Shown here in pieces: positions 44,982 through 54,900 of a stretch of DNA of 64,000 bases (its first letter is position 1; each line of letters begins with the position of its first letter). Location of the stretch: NCBI RefSeq assembly GCF_009711135.1, contig NZ_WMIC01000003.1, positions 186,001 through 250,000 on the forward strand, given 5' to 3'. The position numbers and the translations under genes were made by a program. This stretch comes from Flavobacterium sp. LC2016-01 (lineage in GTDB: Bacteria; Bacteroidota; Bacteroidia; Flavobacteriales; Flavobacteriaceae). The notes beneath the pieces were generated by a model. The model searched no databases and was not told where the DNA came from. It was given only the letters and a program-made list of their open reading frames with translations.

Positions 44982-45011
44982 AAAAAAAGCCTTGAATTTC
45001 TTCAAGGCTTT
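44982..45011 (-). terminator. Intrinsic terminator of the tRNA-His gene
   Basis: On the minus strand, stem 45001-45011 with 44986-44996, loop GAAA, then a run of T (44982-44988 complement). Confidence 0.85.
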
Positions 45012-45018
45012 AAATCTG

Positions 45019-45093
45019 GGTGGCTGACCGGGTTCGAACCGGCGACCCGCGGCACCACAAACCGCTACTCTAACCAGCTGAGCTACAACCACC
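45019..45093 (-). tRNA. tRNA-His (anticodon GTG)
   Basis: Reading the minus strand, the cloverleaf folds fully. The acceptor is GTGGTTG/CAGCCAC with an extra encoded G(-1) opposite C73, the hallmark of tRNA-His. The D-arm has GCTCAGCTGGTTAGAGT, the anticodon stem GCGGT/GCCGC holds loop TTGTGGT with GTG, and the T-arm is GCCGGTTCGAACCCGGT. The CCA end is not encoded. It is a single tRNA with its own terminator. Confidence 0.96.
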
Positions 45094-45158
45094 ATTTTTG
45101 CTTAGCGAGTGCAAATATAGAACAAAGGTTCAGTTCTACAAAGAAAAAAATGAAAAAT

Positions 45159-45875
45159 TTACAACAAATTTTCTAAGCTATTGACTGCCAAACATCTTTC
45201 AACGGTAAAACCTTCAGCAAAATCTTTCCCAACAAGCCTTCCTAAGTCCTGCGCACGGTAATTTAAGCTTTCAAAGAAGTTTTTACTTGTAATAGGCGTT
45301 GCAGGTTCCTCTGAATTTGGATCATAAAATTGGGTTTTATAGGCAGAAATTGCTTCCACTTTCTTTTTTTCGAAGCCGGTAATATCTACCACAAAATCAG
45401 GAACGATGTTTTTCCACTGAATATAATGATACACCACCTTTGGTCTCCATGCTTCTTGTTTCGCTCCGTCAATCGAAGTTTCTATTTTCATCAAACCTGA
45501 TAAGAAACAAGCATCAGAAACTAATTTGCTTCCTTTTCCGTGATCAATATGGCGATCGTCAATTGCATTGCACAATACAATCTCAGGTTTATATTTTCGG
45601 ATCATTTTAATAACTTCTAATTGATGCTTTTCATCATTCACAAAAAATCCGTCGCGCATTGCTAAATTTTCTCTCACAAGAACGCCTAAAATCTTTGCTG
45701 CATCTTTTGCCTCCTGATCTCTAATTTCTGCCGTTCCGCGCGTTCCTAATTCACCTCGAGTCAAATCAACAATACCTACTTTTTTCCCTAAGGAAACTTC
45801 TTTTAAAATGGTTCCTGCACAACCCAATTCTACATCGTCTGGATGTGCGCCAAAGGCTAATATGTCTAATTTCAT
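45159..45875 (-). CDS. bshB1: Bacillithiol biosynthesis deacetylase
   Basis: Second step of bacillithiol synthesis: removes acetate from GlcNAc-malate. 238 residues of the PIG-L/LmbE fold. Zinc motif GAHPDDVELGCAGT (His, Asp, Asp) and the second histidine site DDRHIDHGKGSKLV are intact, with LTRGELGTRGTAEIRDQEA and SEEPATPITSKNFFE, the BshB1-specific stretches. BshA and BshC are not in the window. It follows menF on the same strand after a 94-bp heptamer-repeat spacer. Confidence 0.95.
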   Translation of the reverse strand: MKLDILAFGAHPDDVELGCAGTILKEVSLGKKVGIVDLTRGELGTRGTAEIRDQEAKDAAKILGVLVRENLAMRDGFFVNDEKHQLEVIKMIRKYKPEIVLCNAIDDRHIDHGKGSKLVSDACFLSGLMKIETSIDGAKQEAWRPKVVYHYIQWKNIVPDFVVDITGFEKKKVEAISAYKTQFYDPNSEEPATPITSKNFFESLNYRAQDLGRLVGKDFAEGFTVERCLAVNSLENLL

Positions 45876-45893
45876 TTGTTTTTTGTTTGTTTT

Positions 45894-45970
45894 GTTTCAG
45901 GTTTCAGGTTTCAGGTTTCAGGTTTCAAGTTGCCTACAGAACGTGAAACTTGAAACTTGAAACTTGAAAC
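45894..45970. repeat. GTTTCAG/TTGAAAC heptamer inverted array
   Basis: About four or five GTTTCAG copies (45894-45928) face four TTGAAAC/GTGAAAC copies (45943-45970). The arms are complementary, so a stem of about 28 bp could form in the mRNA between menF and bshB1. Confidence 0.85.
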
Positions 45971-47034
45971 TATTTTTTTAAAACTCTTTTCATCGTCATT
46001 GATTTATTGACGCTTTCCTCCCATTCTTTTTCGGGATTGCTTTCTTTTGTAATACCGCAGCCCATATATAAAATGGCTTTATTATCCTGAATCTGCATGC
46101 AGCGTAAATTTACGAATAAATCAGAACTTGCCTTATTCCCCGTAAAACTGCTGTTTAATTCACCTAAAAAACCCGTATAAAAAGTTCTGTCATACTTCTC
46201 ATTTTCTAAAATAAAAGCTTTTGATTTCTTTTTTGGAAGTCCGCAGACCGCAGGCGTTGGATGCAATGTATCAACAACTTCTTCCAGCGTTGAATTATCT
46301 TTTAAAACTCCAGAAATATCGGTTTTAATATGCCAAATTGATCCGGCTTTTAAACTGTAAGGCTCGGAAACAACAACCGAAGCCGTAAATTCTCTAAGTC
46401 TTTTTACAATAAAATCAGTAACAAATTGCTGTTCGTCTTTTTCTTTTTGCTGCCAGACAATTTCAGTTCCCAGATTATCTTTCTGCGTTCCTGCCAAAGC
46501 CATGGTTTCAAAAACATTTCCGTTTGCTTTTAGCAGTTTTTCTGGCGTTGCTCCCATCCAAAGCCCAATTTTTGGATGAAAAAAACAATAACAAAAAGTG
46601 GCTGGATATAATTGAACCAAATGTTGAAAAGTGTCAACAAAATTAAATTCAGACAAAAGCACTTCTTCACTTCTTGACAAAACTACTTTTTTAAATTCTT
46701 CGTTTTTAATCGCCTGAATTCCCTGCGCCACTAAATATTCATATTGAAATTTAGCTTCAGAATCAAAATTTAAATCATCAATTTCTATCGGTTCAAATGA
46801 AGTCGTTTCTTTTTCGGCAGTAATAATTTCCGATTCATTTTCAGGAATAAGAATCAGTTGCTTTTCATCAAAAGAAGCAAAAACAAATCCTTTTTCGCTA
46901 TAATCTGAAACGGTATGTAATGTGTTATTTTGCTGTAAAATCCCAACAAGATCTGTTGTATTGGGTTTTGAATAAAGTACAAAAGGTAAATTTTGCTCTT
47001 TATGATTTTTAATTTTTAAGAAAAATGCATTCAT
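45970..47034 (-). CDS. menF: Isochorismate synthase (menaquinone pathway)
   Basis: 354 residues with the chorismate-binding fold. GIQAIKNEEFKKVVLSRSEEV, KIGLWMGATPEKLLKANGNVFETMALAGTQ, DFIVKRLREF, KAGSIWHIKTDISGVL, LHPTPAVCGLPKKK and FYTGFLGELN are the conserved active-site blocks. It makes isochorismate for menaquinone or a siderophore. No siderophore genes are adjacent, and the thioesterase three bases away fits menaquinone. The gene overlaps the heptamer array at its 3' end. Confidence 0.92.
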   Translation of the reverse strand: MNAFFLKIKNHKEQNLPFVLYSKPNTTDLVGILQQNNTLHTVSDYSEKGFVFASFDEKQLILIPENESEIITAEKETTSFEPIEIDDLNFDSEAKFQYEYLVAQGIQAIKNEEFKKVVLSRSEEVLLSEFNFVDTFQHLVQLYPATFCYCFFHPKIGLWMGATPEKLLKANGNVFETMALAGTQKDNLGTEIVWQQKEKDEQQFVTDFIVKRLREFTASVVVSEPYSLKAGSIWHIKTDISGVLKDNSTLEEVVDTLHPTPAVCGLPKKKSKAFILENEKYDRTFYTGFLGELNSSFTGNKASSDLFVNLRCMQIQDNKAILYMGCGITKESNPEKEWEESVNKSMTMKRVLKK

Positions 47035-47037
47035 AAT

Positions 47038-47469
47038 TTACTCACTTTTCTTTCTGTCTAAAACCATGTTCGTCAATTTGCAGAGCGAAACTAAATTTCC
47101 AGCTTCATCGGTAATTTTGATTTCCCACAAATGAATACTTCTTCCTTTATGAATAATTCTGGCCGTCCCAAAAACATAGCCTTCACGAATACTTTTTAAG
47201 TGATTTGCCGAAATTTCGATTCCTCTTACCTCCTGTTCTTTTGGATCAATAAAAAAGAAAGAAGCTGCGCTCCCAACACTTTCTGCCAAAGCAACAGAAG
47301 CTCCGCCGTGCAAAAGTCCCATTGGCTGATGAACACTTGGATTTACAGGCATTTTTGCCGTTAAAAAATCTTCTCCAGCGTCGATATATTCAATTTTCAG
47401 CGTTTCCATTAATGTGTTTTTAGAAAACTCATTGCATCGTGCTAAAATCTGCTCTTTTGTATAATTCAT
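47038..47469 (-). CDS. PaaI-type hotdog thioesterase, likely DHNA-CoA thioesterase
   Basis: 143 residues. MLARCNEFSKN-like opening, then MPVNPSVHQPMGLLHGGASVALAESVGSAASFFF (the catalytic hotdog motif HGGASVALAE) and VRGIEISANHLKSIREGYVFGTARIIHKGRSIHLWEIKI. This is the PaaI/MenI pattern. Its stop and the menF start are 3 bp apart, so the two are one operon, supporting hydrolysis of 1,4-dihydroxy-2-naphthoyl-CoA in menaquinone synthesis. Confidence 0.88.
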   Translation of the reverse strand: MNYTKEQILARCNEFSKNTLMETLKIEYIDAGEDFLTAKMPVNPSVHQPMGLLHGGASVALAESVGSAASFFFIDPKEQEVRGIEISANHLKSIREGYVFGTARIIHKGRSIHLWEIKITDEAGNLVSLCKLTNMVLDRKKSE

Positions 47470-47803
47470 TCAAGTAAACTTTAAAATCGTAAAATTAAAG
47501 AAAGATAAGACACAAATCGAAAAATCGGATTCTAAAATTAAAAATCATTTATGAACTTGTCAGTTTTTTGCTATTTTTACAAAAACAATCAAATATTAAT
47601 CTTTGGCTTTTTTTTGCCACTGATTACACAGATTAAAAGGATTTTGAAATACTTTGTATTAAATTTTTCCGTCACGACTCGAGCGATAGCGAATAGGCGA
47701 AGCAATTCACGAATTTTTCTAATTTAAAAAATAAAAAATTTGCGAATTCGTGGCGAAAAAAATCATTTTAATCCCTTTAATCTGTGGCTAAAAAACTATT
47801 TAA
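47470..47803. other. 334-bp spacer with composite palindrome F
   Basis: No ORF. It holds an imperfect long inverted repeat (about 47616-47645 with 47760-47789, GCCACTGATTACACAGATTA against TTTAATCTGTGGC) enclosing a second inverted pair (CACGAATTTTTC with GCGAATTCGTGGC) of the same type as palindrome E at 55650, and a 28-bp module (47680-47707) also found in palindrome B2. Confidence 0.7.
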
Positions 47804-49315
47804 ATGCGTCAATACTTTACAATCTTTGCTCTGGGTATAATTCTAGCTTTCAGTTCCTGCCGAACTGATTTTGACACTGTTGCCAGCACCGGAGATTTAA
47901 AATTTTCAAAAGACACAGTTTATTTAGATACTGTTTTTAAAAACATTGGTTCAAGCACTTATCAATTAAAAGTATATAACCGAAGTAAAAATGATATTTC
48001 GATTCCTGTTGTACAATTCAAAAAAGGCCTAAGTTCAAAATACCGAATGACCGTTGACGGAATGACTGGTACGAACGGTAAAATTTTTAAAGATGTAACA
48101 CTTTTGGCAAAAGACAGTTTGTATATTTTTATAGAAACAACAGCCGATATTACAGATGCAAATCCAACCGATTTTTTATATACCGATGAAATTCAGTTTG
48201 ACAGCGGTGAAAACCTCCAGCAAGTTGCTTTAGTGACTTTGATTCAGGATGCTGTTTTTTTATATCCGAATCAAAATCCTGACGGAACCAAAGAAAAAAT
48301 CAAGATTGACGGCAAAGATGTTGACGGATTTTATCTAAACGAAAATGATCCTGTAAACGGAAATGAATTCATTTTTACCAAACAAAAACCTTATGTCATT
48401 TATGGCTACGCAGGAGTGCCAGAAAACAAAACAGTAACTTTTGAAGCGGGAGCACGAGTGCACTTTCACACTAATTCAGGTTTATATGTTGGCAATAAAG
48501 CATCTTTACAAATCAATGGAGCAAAATCGACAACAGAAAAACTCGAAAATGAAGTTATTTTTGAAGGGGATCGCTTAGAATCTCTTTATTCTGATATTCC
48601 GGGACAATGGAAATCGGTAATTCTTGAAAATGGGAGCAATAATCTTTCGATTAAAAATTTAACTTTAAAAAATGCAGTTGCCGGATTAGACATCAGAAAT
48701 TCTTCTAATACAATTCAAATTAAAAACACTCAAATTTACAATTGCGCCGAATATGGAATTTTAGCTCAAAATGCACGAATTAATGGCGAAAATCTAGTTA
48801 TTAATTATGCTGGCTTAATCAGTTTATCGTGTGTTTATGGTGGGAATTATGTTTTTACACATTCTACTTTTAATAACAATTGGCAAAGCAGTTCACAATT
48901 TGCAGTTAATCTGAGCAATAGTTTGGCAGGCAAAACGCCAGAAACGAATCCGCTAACCCAGGCAACTTTCAACAACTGCATAATTTACGGTTCAAATACA
49001 ACTGAATTTAACTTGAATAAAAACACCAACGCAGCTTTTGTTTATCAATTGAATAATTGTCTTTTAAAATTCAGCGGCTCAACAACAAATCCTGATTATC
49101 AATTTAAAACTGATACCCAACATTATAACAATATCATTCTAAATGAAAATCCGAAGTTTTATAATGTTAATCAGAATAAATTTAATATCGATAAAACTTC
49201 TCCCGCTTTCGCGAAAGGGAATCAGGCCTATATAATTCCGCTGGATATTTTAGGAATTACAAGAACTTCTCCGCCGGATTTGGGTGCTTATCAGAGCCAG
49301 GATTTCCCGAAGTAA
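47804..49315 (+). CDS. Lipoprotein with right-handed parallel beta-helix
   Basis: 503 residues. Signal MRQYFTIFALGIILAFSSC with lipobox Cys19. The N-terminal region (20-150) is a beta-sandwich (STYQLKVYNRSKNDISIPVVQF). The centre and C-terminal region hold parallel beta-helix turns: NLSIKNLTLKNAVAGLDIRNSSNTIQIKNTQIYNCAEYGILAQNARINGENLVINYAG, then FNNCIIYGSN. It ends LGAYQSQ. Family members bind or cleave polysaccharides, but no catalytic residues are clear, so an enzyme role is not claimed. Confidence 0.88.
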   Translation: MRQYFTIFALGIILAFSSCRTDFDTVASTGDLKFSKDTVYLDTVFKNIGSSTYQLKVYNRSKNDISIPVVQFKKGLSSKYRMTVDGMTGTNGKIFKDVTLLAKDSLYIFIETTADITDANPTDFLYTDEIQFDSGENLQQVALVTLIQDAVFLYPNQNPDGTKEKIKIDGKDVDGFYLNENDPVNGNEFIFTKQKPYVIYGYAGVPENKTVTFEAGARVHFHTNSGLYVGNKASLQINGAKSTTEKLENEVIFEGDRLESLYSDIPGQWKSVILENGSNNLSIKNLTLKNAVAGLDIRNSSNTIQIKNTQIYNCAEYGILAQNARINGENLVINYAGLISLSCVYGGNYVFTHSTFNNNWQSSSQFAVNLSNSLAGKTPETNPLTQATFNNCIIYGSNTTEFNLNKNTNAAFVYQLNNCLLKFSGSTTNPDYQFKTDTQHYNNIILNENPKFYNVNQNKFNIDKTSPAFAKGNQAYIIPLDILGITRTSPPDLGAYQSQDFPK

Positions 49316-49714
49316 TTTTTTTGTCATCTAGACAGGAAGTTTTTTATTTTTAAAATTCATACATCGTGGTTTTTGTCATTTCGAGGAACGAGAACACGAG
49401 CGTTAGCGAATTGGCGAAGCAATCTCCACAAGTAACTCCGTATAGAATTTCCAATCTTTGTCGAGCTTCTCGCGGAGATTTCTCGTTCCTCGAAATGACA
49501 AACAGTACGTAATATCTTTATTTCCTGCAAAAAAGCTTCACATCTTAAAGTCTTCGTGGCAACAAAACAACTCGTAAGAAAATATACCTCAAAATTAAAC
49601 ATCTCTTAACGCAATGCATTCATAAAAGTAGTAGATTTGCTACAATACAATTTTAAATTTCTAAAAACCAGACTCTTAAAAAGTATTTATCAACCAAATC
49701 TTATCCAAACTACT
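49316..49714. other. Spacer with palindrome B2
   Basis: No credible gene. Palindrome B2 fills 49374-49500. The following 200 bp are AT-rich; a frame extends back from the endonuclease gene to a TTG at 49637 but has no signal peptide character, so it is treated as non-coding. Confidence 0.65.
49374..49500. repeat. Palindrome family B, copy 2 (with inserted 28-bp module)
   Basis: Arms 49374-49393 and 49481-49500 (TGTCATTTCGAGGAACGAGA and its complement) are perfect over 20 bp. The centre shares AAGTAACTCCGTATAGAA and CAATCTTTGTCGAGC with copy 1 (27496) but carries an extra stretch, CGAGCGTTAGCGAATTGGCG plus AAGCAATC (49397-49424). Confidence 0.87.
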
Positions 49715-51562
49715 ATGAAAAAAAACTACTTTTTACTATTATTATTCGTAACTGCAATTGGTTTTTCTCAAATTCCTTCTGGTTACTACAATACCGCAAC
49801 CGGAACGGGTTATACTTTAAAAACGCAATTGTACAATATTATCAAAGGTCATACTGATAATGGTTATGCAGGTTTATACACAACGTATCAAACTTCTGAT
49901 GTTGACAATTTTTACGAGAATGATGGAACTGTTTTAGATATGTATTCTGAAAATCCATCAGGAACAGACCCTTACAATTACAGCACCGGAAGCACGCAAC
50001 GATGCGGTAATTATTCAGTTGAGGGTGATTGTTACAACAGGGAGCATATTATTCCGCAGTCGGTTTTTAATGAACAATCTCCTATGGTTTCCGATGCGCA
50101 TTTTATCACTCCAACTGATGGAAAAGTAAACGGGATGCGTTCCAATTATCCGCACGGAACTGTAAGCTCTGCAACATATACTTCTCAAAATGGAGGGAAA
50201 TTAGGATCAAGTTCTGTATCTGGATATTCAGGAACCGTTTTTGAACCTATCAATGATTTTAAAGGAGATATTGCCCGAATGTACTTTTATTTTGCAACTC
50301 GATACGAAAATACTGTTGCGGGATATTCATATGCAATGTTTGACGGTTCAAGCAATAAAGTTTTTACAACCGCTTTTTTAAATATGCTTTTGGCCTGGAA
50401 TGCACAAGATCCTGTAAGTGCGAGAGAAATTGCAAGAAACAATGCGATTTATGCACGTCAAAACAATAGAAATCCCTTTATTGATCATCCGGAATATGTA
50501 AATCAAATTTGGGGAGGAACTCCTTCTGGCGATACTCAGGCACCAACTACTCCAACGAGTTTGGCTTCGACCTCAAAAACTGCGACATCAATTTCACTTT
50601 CATGGACTGCATCTACAGACAATGTAGCTGTGACGGGTTATGACGTTTATGCTAACAGTGTTTTAAAAACAAGTGTTTCTGGCGTTACAGCAACAATTAC
50701 GGGTTTAACGGCTTCTACAGCATATTCTATTTATGTAAAAGCAAAAGATGCTGCAGGAAATGCATCCGCTTCAAGCAATACCATTTCAGTTACAACCAAC
50801 AGCAGCGGCACTGGAACTGCAACAGATTTGCTTTTCTCTGAATACATTGAAGGCTCTGGAAACAATAAAGCTTTAGAAATTGCCAACAATACCGGAAGTT
50901 CTGTTAGTTTGTCGGCTTACACTATAAAAAAACAAACCAATGGCGCAGGTTCATGGAGCACTGGTTTAGCTTTAAGTGGCACATTGACAACTGGAAGTAA
51001 ATTTGTAATTGTAAACAGTTCCATTTCATCAACTTGTTTTTCTCCAAGTGCAGCCAACATTTCAACAACAGCTACTGAATTGACTTTTAATGGAAATGAT
51101 GCTGTAGGTTTATTTAAAAATGGGGTTTTGATTGACATTATCGGGACTTTTAATGGCGGAACAGCCAATTTTGCAATTGATGTTACTTTAAGGAGAAAAT
51201 CAACGGTAACTTCTCCAAGTACTACTTTCAATTTAAGTGCTCAATGGGATTCGTTTACAACTGATACTTGTAATAATTTAGCAAGCAAAAAAGCATTACC
51301 TGTAGAAAACGAAGAAATTATTGAAACTTCAGAGGAAATCCTGATTTATCCAAATCCTTCTGATGGAAATTTCAATGTTGGACTAAATGATTTTTCAGTT
51401 CCTTATTCTATAGAAATAATTTCGTTTTCGGGTCAAAAAGTTTTCGAAAAGCAAAACACAACTTCTTCTAAAATTTCTGTACAAAATTTGTCGGCTGGAA
51501 TCTACTTTATTAAAATTACCAAAGGAGAAAAAATAGCTTTCAAAAGAATAATTATCAATTAA
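49715..51562 (+). CDS. Secreted endonuclease I with FN3 and lamin-tail domains and T9SS tail
   Basis: The ATG at 49715 gives signal peptide MKKNYFLLLLFVTAIGFSQ and is preferred over the TTG at 49637. The first third is endonuclease I: CYNREHIIPQSVFNEQSPMVSDAHFITPTDGKVNGMRSNYPHG has the catalytic His and metal ligands. Then an FN3 domain (TPTSLASTSKTATSISLSWTASTDNVAVTGYDVYANS), a lamin-tail domain (LLFSEYIEGSGNNKALEIAN...GNDAVGLFKNGVLIDIIG) and a Por sorting tail (ILIYPNPSDGNFNVGL...KRIIIN). It is exported by T9SS and probably degrades environmental DNA or RNA. Confidence 0.93.
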   Translation: MKKNYFLLLLFVTAIGFSQIPSGYYNTATGTGYTLKTQLYNIIKGHTDNGYAGLYTTYQTSDVDNFYENDGTVLDMYSENPSGTDPYNYSTGSTQRCGNYSVEGDCYNREHIIPQSVFNEQSPMVSDAHFITPTDGKVNGMRSNYPHGTVSSATYTSQNGGKLGSSSVSGYSGTVFEPINDFKGDIARMYFYFATRYENTVAGYSYAMFDGSSNKVFTTAFLNMLLAWNAQDPVSAREIARNNAIYARQNNRNPFIDHPEYVNQIWGGTPSGDTQAPTTPTSLASTSKTATSISLSWTASTDNVAVTGYDVYANSVLKTSVSGVTATITGLTASTAYSIYVKAKDAAGNASASSNTISVTTNSSGTGTATDLLFSEYIEGSGNNKALEIANNTGSSVSLSAYTIKKQTNGAGSWSTGLALSGTLTTGSKFVIVNSSISSTCFSPSAANISTTATELTFNGNDAVGLFKNGVLIDIIGTFNGGTANFAIDVTLRRKSTVTSPSTTFNLSAQWDSFTTDTCNNLASKKALPVENEEIIETSEEILIYPNPSDGNFNVGLNDFSVPYSIEIISFSGQKVFEKQNTTSSKISVQNLSAGIYFIKITKGEKIAFKRIIIN

Positions 51563-51581
51563 AAATACTTTTTCATACACT

Positions 51582-51608
51582 AAAAAGCGGCTAATTGCCG
51601 CTTTTTTT
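51582..51608 (+). terminator. Intrinsic terminator after the endonuclease
   Basis: Stem AAAAAGCGGC (51582-51591) with GCCGCTTTTT (51597-51606), loop TAATT, T-tract to 51608. Confidence 0.88.
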
Positions 51609-51889
51609 ATCTCGACAAGACATTTTTTATAAAAATTGTTCTTCTAATCTATTTCGAGGCTTCGTAAATTTTGCAAACTCTTTTTTGTGCAGCTACTAAA
51701 AATCTAAAGTTTAATTTTTAATTTTTTCCTTTCTAAAAGTTTAATAATACAGAATATATCAAAAAAGAAATTTTAATAAATCATTAAATTTCACGAGAGA
51801 ACGAAACGTATTGATTTTGCGTCTTTTTGGTAGAAAAAATGCAAGAAAAAAGCAATTTCATTTTTTTTGAAAAGAGATCGTTTTCAAAT
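51609..51889. other. AT-rich spacer before purL
   Basis: No ORF or repeat of note. Long T and A runs (51861-51869) lie before the purL promoter. Confidence 0.5.
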
Positions 51890-51920
51890 TTGCGCTTACT
51901 ATTTATTTACATTAAATTTG
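51890..51920 (+). promoter_or_regulatory. purL promoter (-33 TTG, -7 TAAATTTG)
   Basis: TTG at 51890-51892, 20-bp spacer, then TAAATTTG at 51913-51920. Both match the Bacteroidota consensus, and the spacing is normal. The transcript would start about 20 bp before the ATG. Confidence 0.65.
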
Positions 51921-51945
51921 CAGCTCAATACAACAAACTACACAA

Positions 51946-54900
51946 ATGATCCATTTCTTTGAAAACCAAAGCAAAACTGTTTTTGCCGTACAGACGCAAA
52001 ACGAAATTTCAGCTCAAGACATTTCAAAATTAAACTGGCTTTTTGCCGACTCTAATAAGATCGAGAAATCCGCACTGACGGGTTTTTTTGTTGGTCCACG
52101 TGCCACTATGATCACACCTTGGAGTACAAATGCTGTAGAAATCACTCAAAATATGGGTGTTCCGGGCATTATCAGAATTGAAGAATTTCATCCAGCAACG
52201 GAAGATTTTACTGATTTTGATCCGATGCTTTTCCAAAAATTCAATGAATTAGATCAGGAGATTTTCACGATTAACATTCAGCCAGAACCAATTCTGGAAA
52301 TTGATGATATTGCTGCTTACAACAAAGTGGAAGGTTTGGCTTTAAGCGAAGAAGAAGTAGAATACTTAAATAATCTTGCAGCTAAATTAGGAAGAAAACT
52401 AACTGATTCTGAGATTTTTGCTTTCTCTCAGGCCAATTCAGAGCACTGCCGTCATAAAATCTTTAACGGAACTTTTGTGATTGACGGTGAAGAAAAAGAA
52501 ACTTCTCTTTTCAAATTAATCAAAAAAACATCTCAGGAAAATCCTAACGATATCGTATCTGCTTACAAAGACAATGTTGCTTTTGTAAAAGGACCAAAAG
52601 TGCAGCAATTTGCACCAAAATCGGCAGACAAACCTGATTTTTACGAAATAAAAGAATTCGACTCTGTTTTATCTTTAAAAGCAGAAACACACAATTTCCC
52701 AACAACTGTTGAGCCTTTCAATGGAGCTGCAACAGGTTCTGGAGGAGAAATTCGTGACCGTTTAGCGGGTGGACAAGGTTCATTGCCATTAGCGGGAACT
52801 GCCGTTTACATGACTTCGTATTCTCGTTTGAACAACGACAGAAAATGGGAAAATGCAGTTGAAGAAAGAAAATGGCTGTACCAAACGCCAATGGATATTT
52901 TGATCAAAGCTTCAAACGGAGCTTCTGATTTTGGGAATAAATTCGGGCAACCACTTATTACAGGTTCGGTTTTGACTTTCGAACATTCAGAAAACGACCG
53001 TAAAATTGGTTACGACAAAGTAATCATGCAAGCGGGCGGAATTGGTTACGGAAAATTAAATCAAGCAATTAAACATAAACCACAAGAAGGCGATAAAATC
53101 GTAATTCTTGGAGGAGAAAATTATAGAATCGGAATGGGCGGAGCTGCAGTTTCTTCTGCAGATACTGGAGCTTTCGGTTCAGGAATTGAGTTAAATGCGA
53201 TTCAGCGTTCCAATCCTGAAATGCAAAAACGTGCAGCAAACGCGATTCGTGGTTTGGTAGAAAGCGACAATAATCCAATTGTTTCTATTCACGATCACGG
53301 AGCAGGTGGACACTTAAACTGTCTTTCGGAATTGGTGGAAGAAACTGGAGGTTTAATCGATTTAGATAAATTACCGGTTGGAGATCCTACGCTTTCTGCA
53401 AAAGAAATTATCGGTAACGAATCTCAAGAAAGAATGGGATTGGTTATTGGTCAAAAAGATATTGATACGTTGCAAAGAATTGCTGACAGAGAGCGTTCAC
53501 CAATGTATCAGGTTGGAGATGTAACGGGAGATCACCGTTTTACTTTTCAATCAAAATCAAATGGTTCAAAACCGATGGATTATGCTTTAGAAGATTTCTT
53601 CGGAAGTTCTCCAAAAACGGTTATGACTGACAAAACTATCGACAGAAAATATGCGGATGTTGCTTACAATGCTGCAGATTTCGAAAGTTATTTAAAAGAC
53701 GTTTTACGTTTAGAAGCTGTTGCTTCAAAAGACTGGTTAACGAATAAAGTGGACCGTTGTGTTGGAGGAAAAGTAGCTAAACAACAAAATGCAGGTCCGT
53801 TACAATTGCCATTGAATAACGTCGGCGTTATGGCTTTGGATTATTTAGGAAAAGAAGGAATTGCAACCTCTATTGGGCACGCTCCCATTGCTGCTTTGAT
53901 TGATCCGGTTGCAGGAAGTAGAAACGCTATCGCAGAATCTTTATCAAACATTGTTTGGGCGCCAATTAAAGATGGTTTAAAAGGTATTTCATTATCTGCA
54001 AACTGGATGTGGGCTTGTAAAAACGAAGGTGAAGACGCTCGTTTGTACGCTGCTGTTGAAGGCTGTTCAGAATTTGCAATCGAATTGGGAATCAATATTC
54101 CGACAGGAAAAGATTCACTTTCGATGAAACAAAAATATCCAAACGACGAAGTAATCGCACCAGGAACGGTTATTATTTCGGCTGGAGGAAACTGTACGGA
54201 TATTAGAAAAGTAGTGGAACCCGTTTTACAGAAAAACGGAGATTCTATTTATTATATCAATTTGTCTCAGGATGATTTCAAACTTGGAGGTTCTTCTTTT
54301 GCACAAATTAGAAACACAATCGGAAACGAAACTTCTACTATAAAAGAGGCGAAGTTCTTCAAAAATGCTTTTAACACGATTCAGGAATTAATCGGCGAAA
54401 GCCAAATTTTAGCGGGTCACGATATCGGAAGCGGTGGTTTAATTACTACTTTATTAGAATTGTGTTTTGCTGATGTGAATCTTGGTGCTAAAATTGATTT
54501 CAGCGCTTTCGCGGAAAAAGACTTGTTGAAAATCCTTTTCGCTGAAAACATCGGAATTGTTTTCCAGGCAAAATCAGATGCAGCTGTTGAAGCGAAATTA
54601 AATGCAAACAACATCGAATTTTTCAAATTAGGAACAGTTCAAAACAAAGCAAGTTTGGAATTTGGAATTTATAATTTGGATATTGCGAAGTATAGAGATA
54701 TTTGGTTCGAAACTTCTTATTTATTAGATCAAAAACAATCTAAAAACGGAAGAGCTCAGGCACGTTTTGAAAACTATAAAAATCAGGTTTTAAATTATAC
54801 TTTCCCTGCACATTTTACAGGAAAGAAACCAGAAATCGACAATTCTAAACCAAGACCAAAAGCAGCTATTATTCGTGAAAAAGGAAGTAATTCTGAGCGC

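Noticed and set aside
44943..45176. 77-residue plus-strand frame containing GFEPATRGTTNRYSNQLSYNH
   Set aside because: It is the antisense of the tRNA-His gene and its terminator; this peptide text is a well-known artefact of reading tRNA genes backwards.
49637..49714. Extension of the endonuclease gene to a TTG
   Set aside because: It would place 26 residues before a perfect signal peptide.
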